Shown one piece after another: positions 26,717 to 35,804 of a stretch of 64,000 bases of DNA. The notes under the pieces were generated by a model. The model saw only the letters and a program-made list of their open reading frames with translations, was not told the origin of the DNA and did no database searches. A program made the position numbers and the translations under genes. Position 1 is the stretch's first letter; the number at the start of each line of letters is the position of its first letter. The stretch is taken from assembly GCA_041738135.1 (NCBI GenBank), contig JBGSQK010000077.1, positions 62,001-126,000 on the forward strand. The letters are read 5' to 3'. This DNA comes from JAGOMX01 sp041738135 (lineage in GTDB: Bacteria > Pseudomonadota > Alphaproteobacteria > JAGOMX01).

Positions 26717-28096
26717 TTAAAAATACTCCATTCTCGCAGAGAACATTTTTTCTACTTCTTTCACATAGTCGCGCATAGCGATAACGATTAGGCTATCGTG
26801 CATTTGTACCATGAGGCTTGACGTGGGCAGGACCACATTACCGCCACGGACGACCGCAAGCAGTTTAATCTGATTGGGAATGTCAATCTCATCAGGGCTG
26901 GCACCTATAAGACTTGAGCTATCAGTGACTTGGGCCTCCATGATTTCGCCGAAGTTATCACGTAAGGTATACACGGACTTAATCGACCCTTGCCGCACAT
27001 GCCGCAGAATACTGGAAACGGTTAGCTGCCTCGAATTAACAACCGAATCGATACCCAATGATTTAACTAGCGGAATGGTGTCAGGATTACCGATGAGGGT
27101 CATGGCGCGTTTGGCGCCACTTTGTTTGGCGAGTAGTGATGACAAAATATTGACCTTGTCGTCCTCAGTCACAGCCACCACGGTTTCAGTGTCCTCAACC
27201 CCGGCTTCGCGTAAAACTTCAATGGCCAGTGCATCACCAGAAAGCACTTCAATATGATGCAACTGTCGGGCTATTTCTTGTGCACGTTCCTTAGATTTTT
27301 CGATTATTTTCACATGCACATCATGAAATGGATTCTGATCTATTCTTTGAGCAAGGCTCAGCCCCACATTACCACCGCCAAAAATCAAAATGCGTCGAGC
27401 GTGGTTTTGGAAATGACCAAATGCACGCATGGACTCGGTAAGTTCTTTCTCTGACGTCATGAACAAGATCTCATCGTCCAGTTGAATACGTTCTTTATCT
27501 TCAGGAATGATGAGTTTGTTGTCTCGGAAAATACCAGCTATCACAAATTGGGCATCAGGAAAGAGGCTGGATATATGGGTTATAGGGGTATTAATAAGCG
27601 GTGTTTGACTAGTGCATTTGACGCCAATAATTCTGACCAAATCGTCGGCCATGTTCGTTACACTGGTAGTACCAGGTACTTCTAATCCTCGCCAGATGGT
27701 TTTTGCTATTTCTAGCTCCGGTGAAATGGTCACATCCACACTGATGTTGTTATCTTCAAACAGACGGGCCCATTCGGGCGACAAATAAGCCGGGTTACGA
27801 ATGCGTGCGATTTTGGTGGGAATATTAAATGCTGCGTTTGCTACTTCGCAAGCAATCATATTAACTTCGTCAAAGTGAGTCACAGCGATAAGCATATCAG
27901 CGTTATCTGCCCCAGCTTGCTGCAATACTCGTGGGTCAGATGCAAAGCCGCAGATAGCGCGGACGTCGTAGCGTTCGCTCATATCGCGGACCAACTCTTC
28001 GGATTGGTCTATCACGATAATATCATGCACGGACTTTTCTAAGTAGCTGGCAATGCTAAAGCCAACTTTACCAGCTCCACAGATGATGATCCGCAT
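26717..28096 (-). CDS. trkA: Trk system potassium uptake regulatory protein TrkA
   Basis: Peripheral NAD-binding regulator that gates the TrkH/KtrB potassium channel at the inner membrane. The 459 residues comprise two RCK halves, each with a Rossmann motif: GAGKVGFSIASYL at the N-terminus and FGGGNVGLSLAQRI near residue 235, each followed by a TrkA_C segment. It is the last gene of the dusB-ntrC tail-ntrY-ntrX-trkA run, four bases after the ntrX stop, an order conserved in alphaproteobacteria. Confidence 0.96.
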   Translation of the reverse strand: MRIIICGAGKVGFSIASYLEKSVHDIIVIDQSEELVRDMSERYDVRAICGFASDPRVLQQAGADNADMLIAVTHFDEVNMIACEVANAAFNIPTKIARIRNPAYLSPEWARLFEDNNISVDVTISPELEIAKTIWRGLEVPGTTSVTNMADDLVRIIGVKCTSQTPLINTPITHISSLFPDAQFVIAGIFRDNKLIIPEDKERIQLDDEILFMTSEKELTESMRAFGHFQNHARRILIFGGGNVGLSLAQRIDQNPFHDVHVKIIEKSKERAQEIARQLHHIEVLSGDALAIEVLREAGVEDTETVVAVTEDDKVNILSSLLAKQSGAKRAMTLIGNPDTIPLVKSLGIDSVVNSRQLTVSSILRHVRQGSIKSVYTLRDNFGEIMEAQVTDSSSLIGASPDEIDIPNQIKLLAVVRGGNVVLPTSSLMVQMHDSLIVIAMRDYVKEVEKMFSARMEYF

Positions 28097-28100
28097 TGAC

Positions 28101-29480
28101 TTAACTCCCGGTTCGCTTCAATCCAAGCGATCTTAGCTTACGGTGAAGGGCGGATCGCTCCATACCAATAAAAGTAGCCGTTTGCGATACGTTGCCCGCA
28201 AAGCGTAATACTTGCGAAAGCAAATATTTCTTCTCGAAGAAATCTCTGGCTTCACGCAAAGGTAGCTGTAACAGCTCGAAACTGTCTTCAATATGCGGAC
28301 CGGATGGGATTGAAGCACGAATCTCCGGTGGAAACATATCCGCAGATATGATGGATTCACCTTTTTCCGTAGACATAATCATAACCCACTCGATGAGATT
28401 TTTCAGTTGCCTAATATTTCCTGGCCAGCCATAGGCTTTTAAGGTGGTCATGGCTTCTTCATTCAACACCTTTTTAGGACAGCCATGCTTTTGACTATAA
28501 TCAGTCAAGAATTGATCCGCCAGATAAGGTATATCCTCACGCCTTTCCGATAAGGAAGCCACTTTTACCGGCACCACATTGAGGCGATAATAGAGGTCTT
28601 CCCGGAAGGTGCCTTGCTTGACTAATTCCACTATGTTTTGACTCGTAGTTGAGATCAGTCGCACGTCAATCTCGATGGGCATATCACTACCCACTCGACG
28701 CATAGTGTTTTCTTGGATAATTCGGGCGAGTTTGCTTTGCGAGGCTTTTGGTATATCAGCAATTTCATCTAGCATGAGAGTGCCACTTTGTGCTTGCTCC
28801 AGCAATCCTTGCTTTACAACCTTACCGTCCACTTCTCGACCAAATAATTCTTCATCAAAAAGATCTGCATTAACCGTCGCACAATTAAGTACAAGGAAAG
28901 GTCCGCTAGTGGCCCGTGAGGACAGATTATGAATACGACGAGCGATGGTTTCTTTACCCGACCCTGTGGGCCCCGTAATAAAGACGCGACCATTGGAGCC
29001 ACCCACTTTATCCAAGGTTGGCTTTAAGTTGTTGATATAAGTGGATACTCCCACCAGTGGCACTTCCGTGCCCACACGCTGTTTCAGCTGTTGATTTTCA
29101 CGACGCAGCTGCGAGGTTTCTAAAGCACGCTTAATCACAAACAGCAAACGTTCGGCTTTAAATGGCTTTTCGATATAATCGTAGGCACCCATTTTGATAG
29201 CATTCACAGCTGTTTCGATATTACCGTGACCACTCATCATAATTGTGGGTAGGCCGGGGTAATCCTTTTGCAAGATCTCCAATGCCTTAATACCGTCAAA
29301 ACGACTATTGCCGAGCCAGATATCCAAGATCACCAAATGAGGGCGTTTTTGTCTGACTAATTCGATAGCTTTCTCACCATCCTCCGCGCAGCGGGTTTGG
29401 TAGCCCTCATCCTGCAGCAAGTCAGCAATAACGTTTCTGATATCCGCTTCATCGTCTACAATTAATATGTCATATGCCAT
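28101..29480 (-). CDS. ntrX: Response regulator NtrX
   Basis: Response regulator partner of NtrY, linked in other alphaproteobacteria to nitrogen and redox control and envelope functions. Residues 1-120 form the receiver (VDDEAD; phospho-acceptor Asp53 in VILDIW), then an AAA+ domain with Walker A GPTGSGKE near residue 165 and Walker B LMLDEIAD, then a Fis-type helix-turn-helix at the end (NVSQTATFIGMERSALHRKL). The GAFTGA loop that contacts sigma-54 is missing: the sequence runs ELFGREVDGKVVKQG. So it probably does not open sigma-54 promoters, as noted for many alphaproteobacterial NtrX proteins. Confidence 0.95.
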   Translation of the reverse strand: MAYDILIVDDEADIRNVIADLLQDEGYQTRCAEDGEKAIELVRQKRPHLVILDIWLGNSRFDGIKALEILQKDYPGLPTIMMSGHGNIETAVNAIKMGAYDYIEKPFKAERLLFVIKRALETSQLRRENQQLKQRVGTEVPLVGVSTYINNLKPTLDKVGGSNGRVFITGPTGSGKETIARRIHNLSSRATSGPFLVLNCATVNADLFDEELFGREVDGKVVKQGLLEQAQSGTLMLDEIADIPKASQSKLARIIQENTMRRVGSDMPIEIDVRLISTTSQNIVELVKQGTFREDLYYRLNVVPVKVASLSERREDIPYLADQFLTDYSQKHGCPKKVLNEEAMTTLKAYGWPGNIRQLKNLIEWVMIMSTEKGESIISADMFPPEIRASIPSGPHIEDSFELLQLPLREARDFFEKKYLLSQVLRFAGNVSQTATFIGMERSALHRKLRSLGLKRTGS

Positions 29481-29488
29481 TTTTTGCC

Positions 29489-31726
29489 TTAACCGTTTGC
29501 TACTATCTTCAGCGGGGAAGCCCCCGCCTCATTTTCTTGTAATGACTGTATAGGCCCCTTGGGGAACACGAGACGAATCCGTGCCCCGCCACCAGGTACA
29601 TCTTCTAGCGCTATAGTGCCATTGTGAGCTTCCATGATGCGTCTTACAATAGCTAATCCTAAGCCTGTGCCTTTTTCTCGTTCCGTTACGTAAGGCTCTA
29701 ATAATTTCTCACGATCCTCATCGGGGAAACCTTCCCCATTATCATCTACCAACAGAATAATCTGATCGGGGTACGATTCTAGCTCAACAGTTATACTTCC
29801 TATAAGATTAGTCGATTTAACCTTAACTGCATCGATAGAGTCAATGGCGTTCAACAGTAAGTTTGTCAAAATTTGACTGATTTGTGAAGAGTCACAATAA
29901 ATAAAATTCTTATCTTCTTGAGATTTGAGCTTAAAGATGATCTCAGGATGGGCTGTCCTTTGAAGGAATATGGCCTCTTCGCATAGATCATTTAAATTCT
30001 GCCTTTCGAGCACCGCTTCTGGCATACGGGCAAATTCAGAAAATTCGCGAACCATGTCTCCGATATATGAAACCTGCCTGCTGATGGTATCAATATAACG
30101 CTGGAATGTTTCTTTGTCCTCCGTAATCTGCGGAGAATATTTTTTCATCAACCGTTCCGCGGACAATTGAATGGGCGTCAGCGGATTCTTAATCTCATGG
30201 GCAATACGTCTTGCCACGTCTGACCAAGCGGCTTTCCTCTGTGCGTTGACCAACAACGTAATGTCGTCAAAGGTGATGATGTAGCCGACAATCACATCCT
30301 CTTCACGTTCCACTGCTATCCTTACAAGCAAAGTATGGGTTTTAGCATCGCGGGTCACTTGCACTTGCGATTGGGTGGGCCCGTCGCGTGCTTGATCCAA
30401 TAGATCCGACATCTCCGGGATAAGCTCTTGCAAATGATTTCCAACCACTTCATCCCTAGTTAAGCCCAACAAGGAACGCGCGCTCTTATTGGCAATATTG
30501 ATGGAAAATTGATCGTCCAGACCAATAACACCGGCAGACACACCAGAGAGAACTGTTTCAATAAAGTGACGGCGGCGATCGATTTGCATGTTGGCTTCCA
30601 CCAGTTTAGCCCGTTGCAGCTCCAACTCAGTAGTCATACGGTTGAAGGTGCGGCTTAATAAGCCAAACTCATCCTGATCAGGATGCTCATCCACACGAGC
30701 GGATAAGTCCCCTGCCCTGATCCTTTCAGACGCCGCAATCAAACCACTGATAGGCGCTGCCAGCTTATTGGCAAATGCCATACCGATCCAAATAACAAAC
30801 AACAGCAGCAGCAATGAAAATGCCATAAAAATCAAAATGAATTTTATTTCGATATCGCCACGACTTTGCTCTAAACGTTTATATTCACTGGAAGCCTTAT
30901 GGGTGTTGCTAATGTGTGCTAGAACGCGTGGGTCCACATAGCGGCCAACGATCATATACACATCCATTTTGGGGTCGATTTTGATAAAGGCGCGCACCCT
31001 GTCTTGAGCCTCGTTGTGAAAGATAATCACATGATCTTTGGCACTGTCAAAATCCATTTGAGATAAGTTGTCCAGCTGAAAGACGAGGCTGAAACTTAAT
31101 CTAGTTTGCGCGATGACTCTACCATCAGGCGTAAAAACGATGACCTCGCTTAAGGAACGACGCTCTGCTTCATCGTTGACAAAAGCATTAATTACCTCAG
31201 GATCACTGACCATCAACTTTCGCGATAAGCCCATAGCTAAGGAACTCGCCTCTGAGGCCACACCTTTGTTGTGCTCATTTAAATAAGCTTCGGCAACACT
31301 GCTGGAGTTAGCTATGGCTGCACGCACATGCTTGCTGAACCAGGACTCAATACCCAGATTAAAGAAAGAGGCGGAAAAAAGCGTCACGATGATGGCTGGG
31401 GTCACCAGTAACATGCCAAACCAACGAATCAGGCGCGCATGCAGCCTTGAGGCTGCCCCGGAGATTCGGTATTGTCTGAACTTCATCACGCGATAAGCAA
31501 CGATAAAACTGAGAAGCAGCAGAACAGCCAAATCACAGTTTAAAAGAACTACTGTGGTTTGTGAGCTACCATCCAATGGTTGTGAATTGGCCAATGCATA
31601 GTAGGTCAACACACCAAGTGCAATGGCCAAAAGGCTAAGCAGGCCTGTTAGAATTTGCCCAAGATAATAGCGTCGGCCCAATATGAGCAGTCGCACCATG
31701 ATCTTGTTTGCAATATTATGAGGCAT
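29489..31726 (-). CDS. ntrY: Sensor histidine kinase NtrY
   Basis: Membrane sensor kinase for NtrX, 745 residues. The N-terminus has membrane helices (ILTGLLSLLAIALGVLTYYA and further segments), a periplasmic domain of about 150 residues, a last helix (FILIFMAFSLLLLLFVIWIG), a HAMP domain, a PAS domain (around residues 385-480), the phosphoacceptor His near residue 510 in IAHEIKNPLTP and the ATPase motifs NLLLNAIDSID, DDNGEGFP and GTGLGLAIV. Its start overlaps the end of the upstream gene for the NtrC tail by 11 bases, so translation is coupled. Confidence 0.95.
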   Translation of the reverse strand: MPHNIANKIMVRLLILGRRYYLGQILTGLLSLLAIALGVLTYYALANSQPLDGSSQTTVVLLNCDLAVLLLLSFIVAYRVMKFRQYRISGAASRLHARLIRWFGMLLVTPAIIVTLFSASFFNLGIESWFSKHVRAAIANSSSVAEAYLNEHNKGVASEASSLAMGLSRKLMVSDPEVINAFVNDEAERRSLSEVIVFTPDGRVIAQTRLSFSLVFQLDNLSQMDFDSAKDHVIIFHNEAQDRVRAFIKIDPKMDVYMIVGRYVDPRVLAHISNTHKASSEYKRLEQSRGDIEIKFILIFMAFSLLLLLFVIWIGMAFANKLAAPISGLIAASERIRAGDLSARVDEHPDQDEFGLLSRTFNRMTTELELQRAKLVEANMQIDRRRHFIETVLSGVSAGVIGLDDQFSINIANKSARSLLGLTRDEVVGNHLQELIPEMSDLLDQARDGPTQSQVQVTRDAKTHTLLVRIAVEREEDVIVGYIITFDDITLLVNAQRKAAWSDVARRIAHEIKNPLTPIQLSAERLMKKYSPQITEDKETFQRYIDTISRQVSYIGDMVREFSEFARMPEAVLERQNLNDLCEEAIFLQRTAHPEIIFKLKSQEDKNFIYCDSSQISQILTNLLLNAIDSIDAVKVKSTNLIGSITVELESYPDQIILLVDDNGEGFPDEDREKLLEPYVTEREKGTGLGLAIVRRIMEAHNGTIALEDVPGGGARIRLVFPKGPIQSLQENEAGASPLKIVANG

Positions 31727-31994
31727 ATCCGTCTATGTTTAGCTCTTGAATTTTTTTTCGCAAAGTATTGCGGCTCATTCCAAGGATTTTAGCCGCCTTC
31801 ACTTGACTGCCACCCGCCGCATCCAATATGGATACGATCAGAGGTTTTTCCACTTCATTAAGAATTCTTTTATAGAGTCCAGGCGCTGGCATTTGGCCTT
31901 CATGGGCGCAAAGATAAGTCTTCAAATGCTGGGACACCAGCTGTCCCAACCCAGAAGCGGTTTTTTCCGTTTTTACTAAGGTTTGTTTCATCAT
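31716..31994 (-). CDS. Stand-alone NtrC C-terminal (Fis-type) DNA-binding domain
   Basis: A 92-residue protein ending in a Fis-type helix-turn-helix: VKAAKILGMSRNTLRKKIQEL. The preceding segment (HLKTYLCAHEGQMPAPGLYK, then ILNEVEKPLI) matches the linker and C-terminus of alphaproteobacterial NtrC as I know it. The usual order is dusB-ntrB-ntrC-ntrY-ntrX; here ntrB and the receiver and AAA+ domains of ntrC are gone, and only this DNA-binding tail stays between dusB and ntrY. It overlaps dusB by four bases and ntrY by 11, so it is translated as part of the operon. Annotators may simply call it Fis. Confidence 0.85.
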   Translation of the reverse strand: MMKQTLVKTEKTASGLGQLVSQHLKTYLCAHEGQMPAPGLYKRILNEVEKPLIVSILDAAGGSQVKAAKILGMSRNTLRKKIQELNIDGYAS

Positions 31995-32989
31995 ACTTCT
32001 TCTGTTATTAAGTCTGTTTCGCTAACCGAGTCATAGAATTTGCATATCAAATCCATAACTGTCTGTCCATCGTTCATCTGATTCACTTGTGAACGAAACT
32101 CAGCCGATCCATGTAAGCCCTTACTGTACCAGCTGATGTGCTTGCGCGCAATTCGGATTCCTGGATCTTCACCATAATGTTCTAACATGGACATCAAATG
32201 CTCGATTAATGTGTTCTTTTGTTCAGTAATGCTTGGGTCAGGTAACTTCTCGCCAGTTTTTAAGTAGTGGTTGATTTGATTCAAAAACCACGGACGACCA
32301 TAACAGCCTCTTCCCACCATCACACCATCAGCGCCTGAAAGCCTTAAAAGTTCTGCCGCATCCTCTTCGGTTTGCACATCACCGTTACCAATGACTGGTA
32401 TGGATACTGATTCTTTTACGGACTTAATAAAGGCCCAGTCTGACTTGCCGCGATAAAACTGACAACGAGTGCGACCGTGTACCGTGATCATTTTCACGCC
32501 ACATTCCTCAGCAATCTTGGCCAAGCGCGGCGCATTACGATTGGAATCATCCCAACCAGTGCGCATCTTTAGCGTGACAGGCACTTTAACCGCATTAACC
32601 GTAGCCTCAATAATCCGAGCCGCATGGATTTCATCCTGCATCAATGCAGAGCCCGCATAGCCGTTCGTTACTTTCTTAGCAGGACAGCCCATATTGATAT
32701 CAATAATAGCCGCCCCACCCTCTTCATTCATCTTGGCAGCTACAGCCATATCCTCAGGGACGCAACCAGCCAGCTGAACAGCCATATGGCCCTCATCTGA
32801 CGAACGCATCGCTCGCATAATGGTTTTGTGATTCTCCCGAATCATAGCCTGACAAGCAATCATTTCCGAAATCACCAGCGAAGCACCATTGCGCTTCACC
32901 AGACGACGAAAAGGCATATCTGTCACGCCCGACATAGGCGCAAGCAGTGCTTGTCCTTCTAAAACAACAGGTCCTACATTTATAGTCAT
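31991..32989 (-). CDS. dusB: tRNA-dihydrouridine synthase DusB (NifR3)
   Basis: FMN enzyme that reduces uridine to dihydrouridine in the tRNA D-loop. The TIM-barrel starts with LLAPMSGVTDMPFRRL; the catalytic cysteine is in DINMGCPAKKV near residue 100; ITVHGRTRCQFYRG and VIGNGDVQTEEDA bind tRNA and FMN. Length 332 is typical. It heads the operon with the NtrC tail, ntrY, ntrX and trkA, the nifR3 position familiar in Rhodobacter-like bacteria. Confidence 0.96.
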   Translation of the reverse strand: MTINVGPVVLEGQALLAPMSGVTDMPFRRLVKRNGASLVISEMIACQAMIRENHKTIMRAMRSSDEGHMAVQLAGCVPEDMAVAAKMNEEGGAAIIDINMGCPAKKVTNGYAGSALMQDEIHAARIIEATVNAVKVPVTLKMRTGWDDSNRNAPRLAKIAEECGVKMITVHGRTRCQFYRGKSDWAFIKSVKESVSIPVIGNGDVQTEEDAAELLRLSGADGVMVGRGCYGRPWFLNQINHYLKTGEKLPDPSITEQKNTLIEHLMSMLEHYGEDPGIRIARKHISWYSKGLHGSAEFRSQVNQMNDGQTVMDLICKFYDSVSETDLITEEV

Positions 32990-33188
32990 ATGTGTATCTT
33001 TCCTTGAGCCAAAGTTATCTCATGAACCAGCGATGTGGTCAAGAATTAAGCAGGTGGAAATTTTTGGTGAGGATGGGGTGTAAGCTTTTCAAATGAAGGA
33101 GAAGCCCTCATTTTCATGAAGGCCGCTCGTTTGGCAGATGAAATCTTCTGTTGCTAAAAGTCAGAAAAAAAATTATTTCCAGTTAGAT

Positions 33189-33920
33189 TTATTCTCTTCC
33201 AAGACTGTTCTGCAATGCACTATGCAATCCACTTAAATTGTCAGCAGCCTGCCCTATTTCTGAGAATTTCATATATTTTCCGTGCAGACTAATCAGCACC
33301 TTAAGATTTTCCATAAGAAGTTGTTTTTGGGTAGTATCAAGATTCAAAATTTCAAGACGCGTTTCATTCTCTAGAATATTCTTGTAAGTTTCGCTTATAT
33401 AATCTTGTAGCTTGTTACTATAACCCCAGACATCATAAACGACTAATTGACGGGTCTTTCTCCCTAGTTCTTCATGCCTACGATACAAATCAGCTACTTC
33501 ATCGGCCATCATAAACCGACCCAAACAAAAACCTAATGTCTGCCTCACTAATTCAGATAACTCTTTAGACAAGACGTCAAGACTATGAATACGATTTGCT
33601 ACCGAATCCTCTACTTGAGCCTTCTCGTAATTCGTATGCGAAGGACTATTGTTGACACTGTTGAGCTTTGCTTTCACATTCAACTCGCCAATGGTAAAAG
33701 ACAAATAATTTGTTATTTTATCGCAGTTGGCTTTCCAGGCCTTAATAGCTTGGCGGCTAGGTTCTGGCATTGCCTCAATTACAAGATCCACGTTTGAAGG
33801 TGCATCCTGAGATAGAGTTTGCGATTTTCTTATTGATGAAACATCCGCGTCGTTAGATGCAATCGCACAAACGGATGTAAGACCCAAGAGCAGAGCCACA
33901 TTTATAGTCTTCATTAGCAT
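33189..33920 (-). CDS. Exported helical hypothetical protein
   Basis: Unrecognised. The 243-residue protein has a signal peptide (MKTINVALLLGLTSVCAIAS) and an all-helical mature part with coiled-coil tendency (VANRIHSLDVLSKELSELV, YKNILENETRLEILNLDTTQ). Two cysteines lie far apart. AAAGG sits eight bases before the ATG at 33920, with another ATG two codons later. Upstream lies a TTAACG repeat. Function unknown. Confidence 0.62.
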   Translation of the reverse strand: MLMKTINVALLLGLTSVCAIASNDADVSSIRKSQTLSQDAPSNVDLVIEAMPEPSRQAIKAWKANCDKITNYLSFTIGELNVKAKLNSVNNSPSHTNYEKAQVEDSVANRIHSLDVLSKELSELVRQTLGFCLGRFMMADEVADLYRRHEELGRKTRQLVVYDVWGYSNKLQDYISETYKNILENETRLEILNLDTTQKQLLMENLKVLISLHGKYMKFSEIGQAADNLSGLHSALQNSLGRE

Positions 33921-33952
33921 GATATTACCTTTCCTAAAATAAACAGATTAAA

Positions 33953-33973
33953 ATTAACGTTAACGTTAACGTA
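33953..33973. repeat. TTAACG triplicate
   Basis: Three tandem copies of TTAACG form a self-complementary stretch (ATTAACGTTAACGTTAACGT) in the gap between two divergently spaced minus-strand genes, about 35 bases upstream of the gene ending at 33189. Possibly an operator; nothing further supports that. Confidence 0.4.
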
Positions 33974-34073
33974 GATTTTATACCCCATATTTTTTATATA
34001 ACCAATTTTTTAGTTAACTTATTACTTTCTATTAATATTCCGATTATGGCTTGAGTCAAACCCAAGGCCGAGA

Positions 34074-34931
34074 TCAGCAAATGCTACAGCCTGATGAGTG
34101 GTTGTAGTGCTTAATAGTTAAGCAACCATTCGGATCAACAGTAAGACCTCTCGTGATGTTTTCGCAACCACAGATATGAAAAAATATTTTTCGATTTTTC
34201 TTTTCTTCGCTAAGACGAGCAAAGACAGCTTCGGTGAGTGTATTGCAACGCAACAGGATTACAGTTAGATCACCATCAAACCTATTCGTAAAATTAATTA
34301 GGTCCTCGTCTGTAATATTGCTATTACATATGTCCAGAACCTTCAATGCACGATATTTGCTAATAGCTTCGCAAAGCAGCTCTCTCTTAAAAAAGGTACA
34401 ATTCTGCACACTAAGAACCTTCAAATTTGGTCTGAATGGTAGCAAACCAATTAGCATTTTATTTTTATCCTCGTATTCTACGAAATTCGGATTATTATAA
34501 GGATTTGAGATGAAAAAGATCGTAACTTTCGAATTCACATATTGATAAAATCCCTTGCAAACTAAACGTATATTTTTGATGTGGTCCGTATCTTCTTTCT
34601 TAAGTATCAATTTTCGCTCACCAGCTTCAACAACATAATGCTCTTCGGCATTAAATGACTCCTGATCAATGAATGACCATTTAAGTATAAGTTTTATTAC
34701 ATCATTGGGTAGGCATTTTATATTTGGATCATTTGCCTTGCAGAATGAGGTTTGCTCAACGGCGTGCTCGTTTTTACCAGTTTCGTTTATAACCTCTGGC
34801 CCTTCAATCTTCAATACATGGTTCCTATTAACACCGAATTCATCATTACCTCCGTCTGATCCAAATGCACTAAATTGACCAGAACAGAAAATCAGGGTTG
34901 CTAGCGCAAGTTTCTTAGAAATACTAAACAT
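34074..34931 (-). CDS. Exported F-box/leucine-rich-repeat-like protein
   Basis: The 285-residue product has a signal peptide (LALATLIFCSGQFSAFGS). An F-box-like segment follows at residues 72-140 (CLPNDVIKLILKW and, after an insertion, IRLVCKGFYQYVNS). Residues 165-260 resemble leucine-rich repeats of the F-box/LRR type: NLKVLSVQNCTFF, ALKVLDICNSNITDEDL, DLTVILLRCNTLTEAVF, KIFFHICGCENITRGL. In eukaryotic FBXL proteins the F-box binds Skp1 and the LRR binds the substrate, so the whole plan is eukaryote-like. The signal peptide places it outside the cytoplasm. Assignment is by pattern reading. Confidence 0.7.
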   Translation of the reverse strand: MFSISKKLALATLIFCSGQFSAFGSDGGNDEFGVNRNHVLKIEGPEVINETGKNEHAVEQTSFCKANDPNIKCLPNDVIKLILKWSFIDQESFNAEEHYVVEAGERKLILKKEDTDHIKNIRLVCKGFYQYVNSKVTIFFISNPYNNPNFVEYEDKNKMLIGLLPFRPNLKVLSVQNCTFFKRELLCEAISKYRALKVLDICNSNITDEDLINFTNRFDGDLTVILLRCNTLTEAVFARLSEEKKNRKIFFHICGCENITRGLTVDPNGCLTIKHYNHSSGCSIC

Positions 34932-35109
34932 TATAAATACACTCCATTATTATTCATTCCACATCATATGTAAATTACTCTTTTACATAATATTGAATGC
35001 TATTTTTGTCAAGGGAAATAGCGTGCAAAATTAAACAGGTGAAATTTTGACAACGATTATATAAGAGCATTTAAGCGATTATGCTGCTCGAGACTCTAAA
35101 TTTTGCACT

Positions 35110-35168
35110 GACTATTCTGCAGCCATTTGCAGAATAGTCTTGACTTTTCTGCAATTCGACACAGAATA
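35110..35168 (+). promoter_or_regulatory. Inverted repeat overlapping a putative promoter
   Basis: A perfect 12-base inverted repeat, GACTATTCTGCA (35110-35121) and TGCAGAATAGTC (35128-35139), abuts a promoter-like pair, TTGACT (35140-35145) and AGAATA (35163-35168) with 17-base spacing. TTCTGC-type half sites occur again within the spacer. It drives the decayed DUF4143 ATPase gene, whose ATG at 35175 would be at or next to the transcription start. The layout suits a repressor-controlled promoter; no regulator is known. Confidence 0.5.
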
Positions 35169-35174
35169 GCCAAC

Positions 35175-35560
35175 ATGGAGAGAGCTCAAAAGAAAATCAT
35201 CCTTCGGGATTTAGAAAAGAAATTAGAAAAGAAACTCGCCTTGCTTGTAGGGCCGCGGCAATGTGGCAAAACTTGACTTGCCAAGGATACAGCCAAAGAA
35301 TTTAGCAACTTTACGGCAAAACAGACATGCTGGCAGAAGAATATTCCTTGCATTATCTAAGAACCAAGGAAGGCCATGAAGTGGATTTTTCTATCATCCT
35401 GCAGGACCGAATCGAATCCATGATTGAAGTAAAACTATCCAACCCCACAGCCAGCTATTCCATTGTAAAATTTCATAATAAATACAATCACCCGGCCATT
35501 CAGCTGGTCAAATCCCTTCGCAATGAACACGAAAACCAAGGTGAGCATTCTGAAAGCTGA
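35175..35560 (+). pseudogene. Decayed AAA ATPase with DUF4143 tail
   Basis: The first 33 codons give the N-terminus of a DUF4143-type AAA ATPase (KKIILRDLEKKLEKKLALLV, Walker A GPRQCGKT) and then hit a TGA stop. A few codons later the reading frame shifts, and from about 35327 the DUF4143 C-terminus appears (LHYLRTKEGHEVDFSIIL, IEVKLSNPTA). Intact members have roughly 370-400 residues, so most of the middle has been deleted. These ATPases are common, often multi-copy genes of unclear role. Confidence 0.85.
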
Positions 35561-35804
35561 AAAATATTTGTCGCAGCTATATTTGTAGGCTGATCTGCTT
35601 CACAAATAGGTATGAAACGCTTTATTTACGTGGGTCATTGCAATCACATTTCTTAGATTTACTATGGATGTACTAACTTAATTAAGTTATCGAGATCCCT
35701 TCATTTGAATTAATAAAAATTAACGATTATTTTATACATGACGGTTTAACATTATTCTAGAAGCGCTGACTTCAAAAGTAGAACATAACAGAGAGGGTTT
35801 TATA

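Noticed and set aside
35175..35280. TGA read as tryptophan (alternative code)
   Set aside because: TGA ends many intact genes here (for example dapB), and the frame after this TGA is also shifted, so decay explains it.
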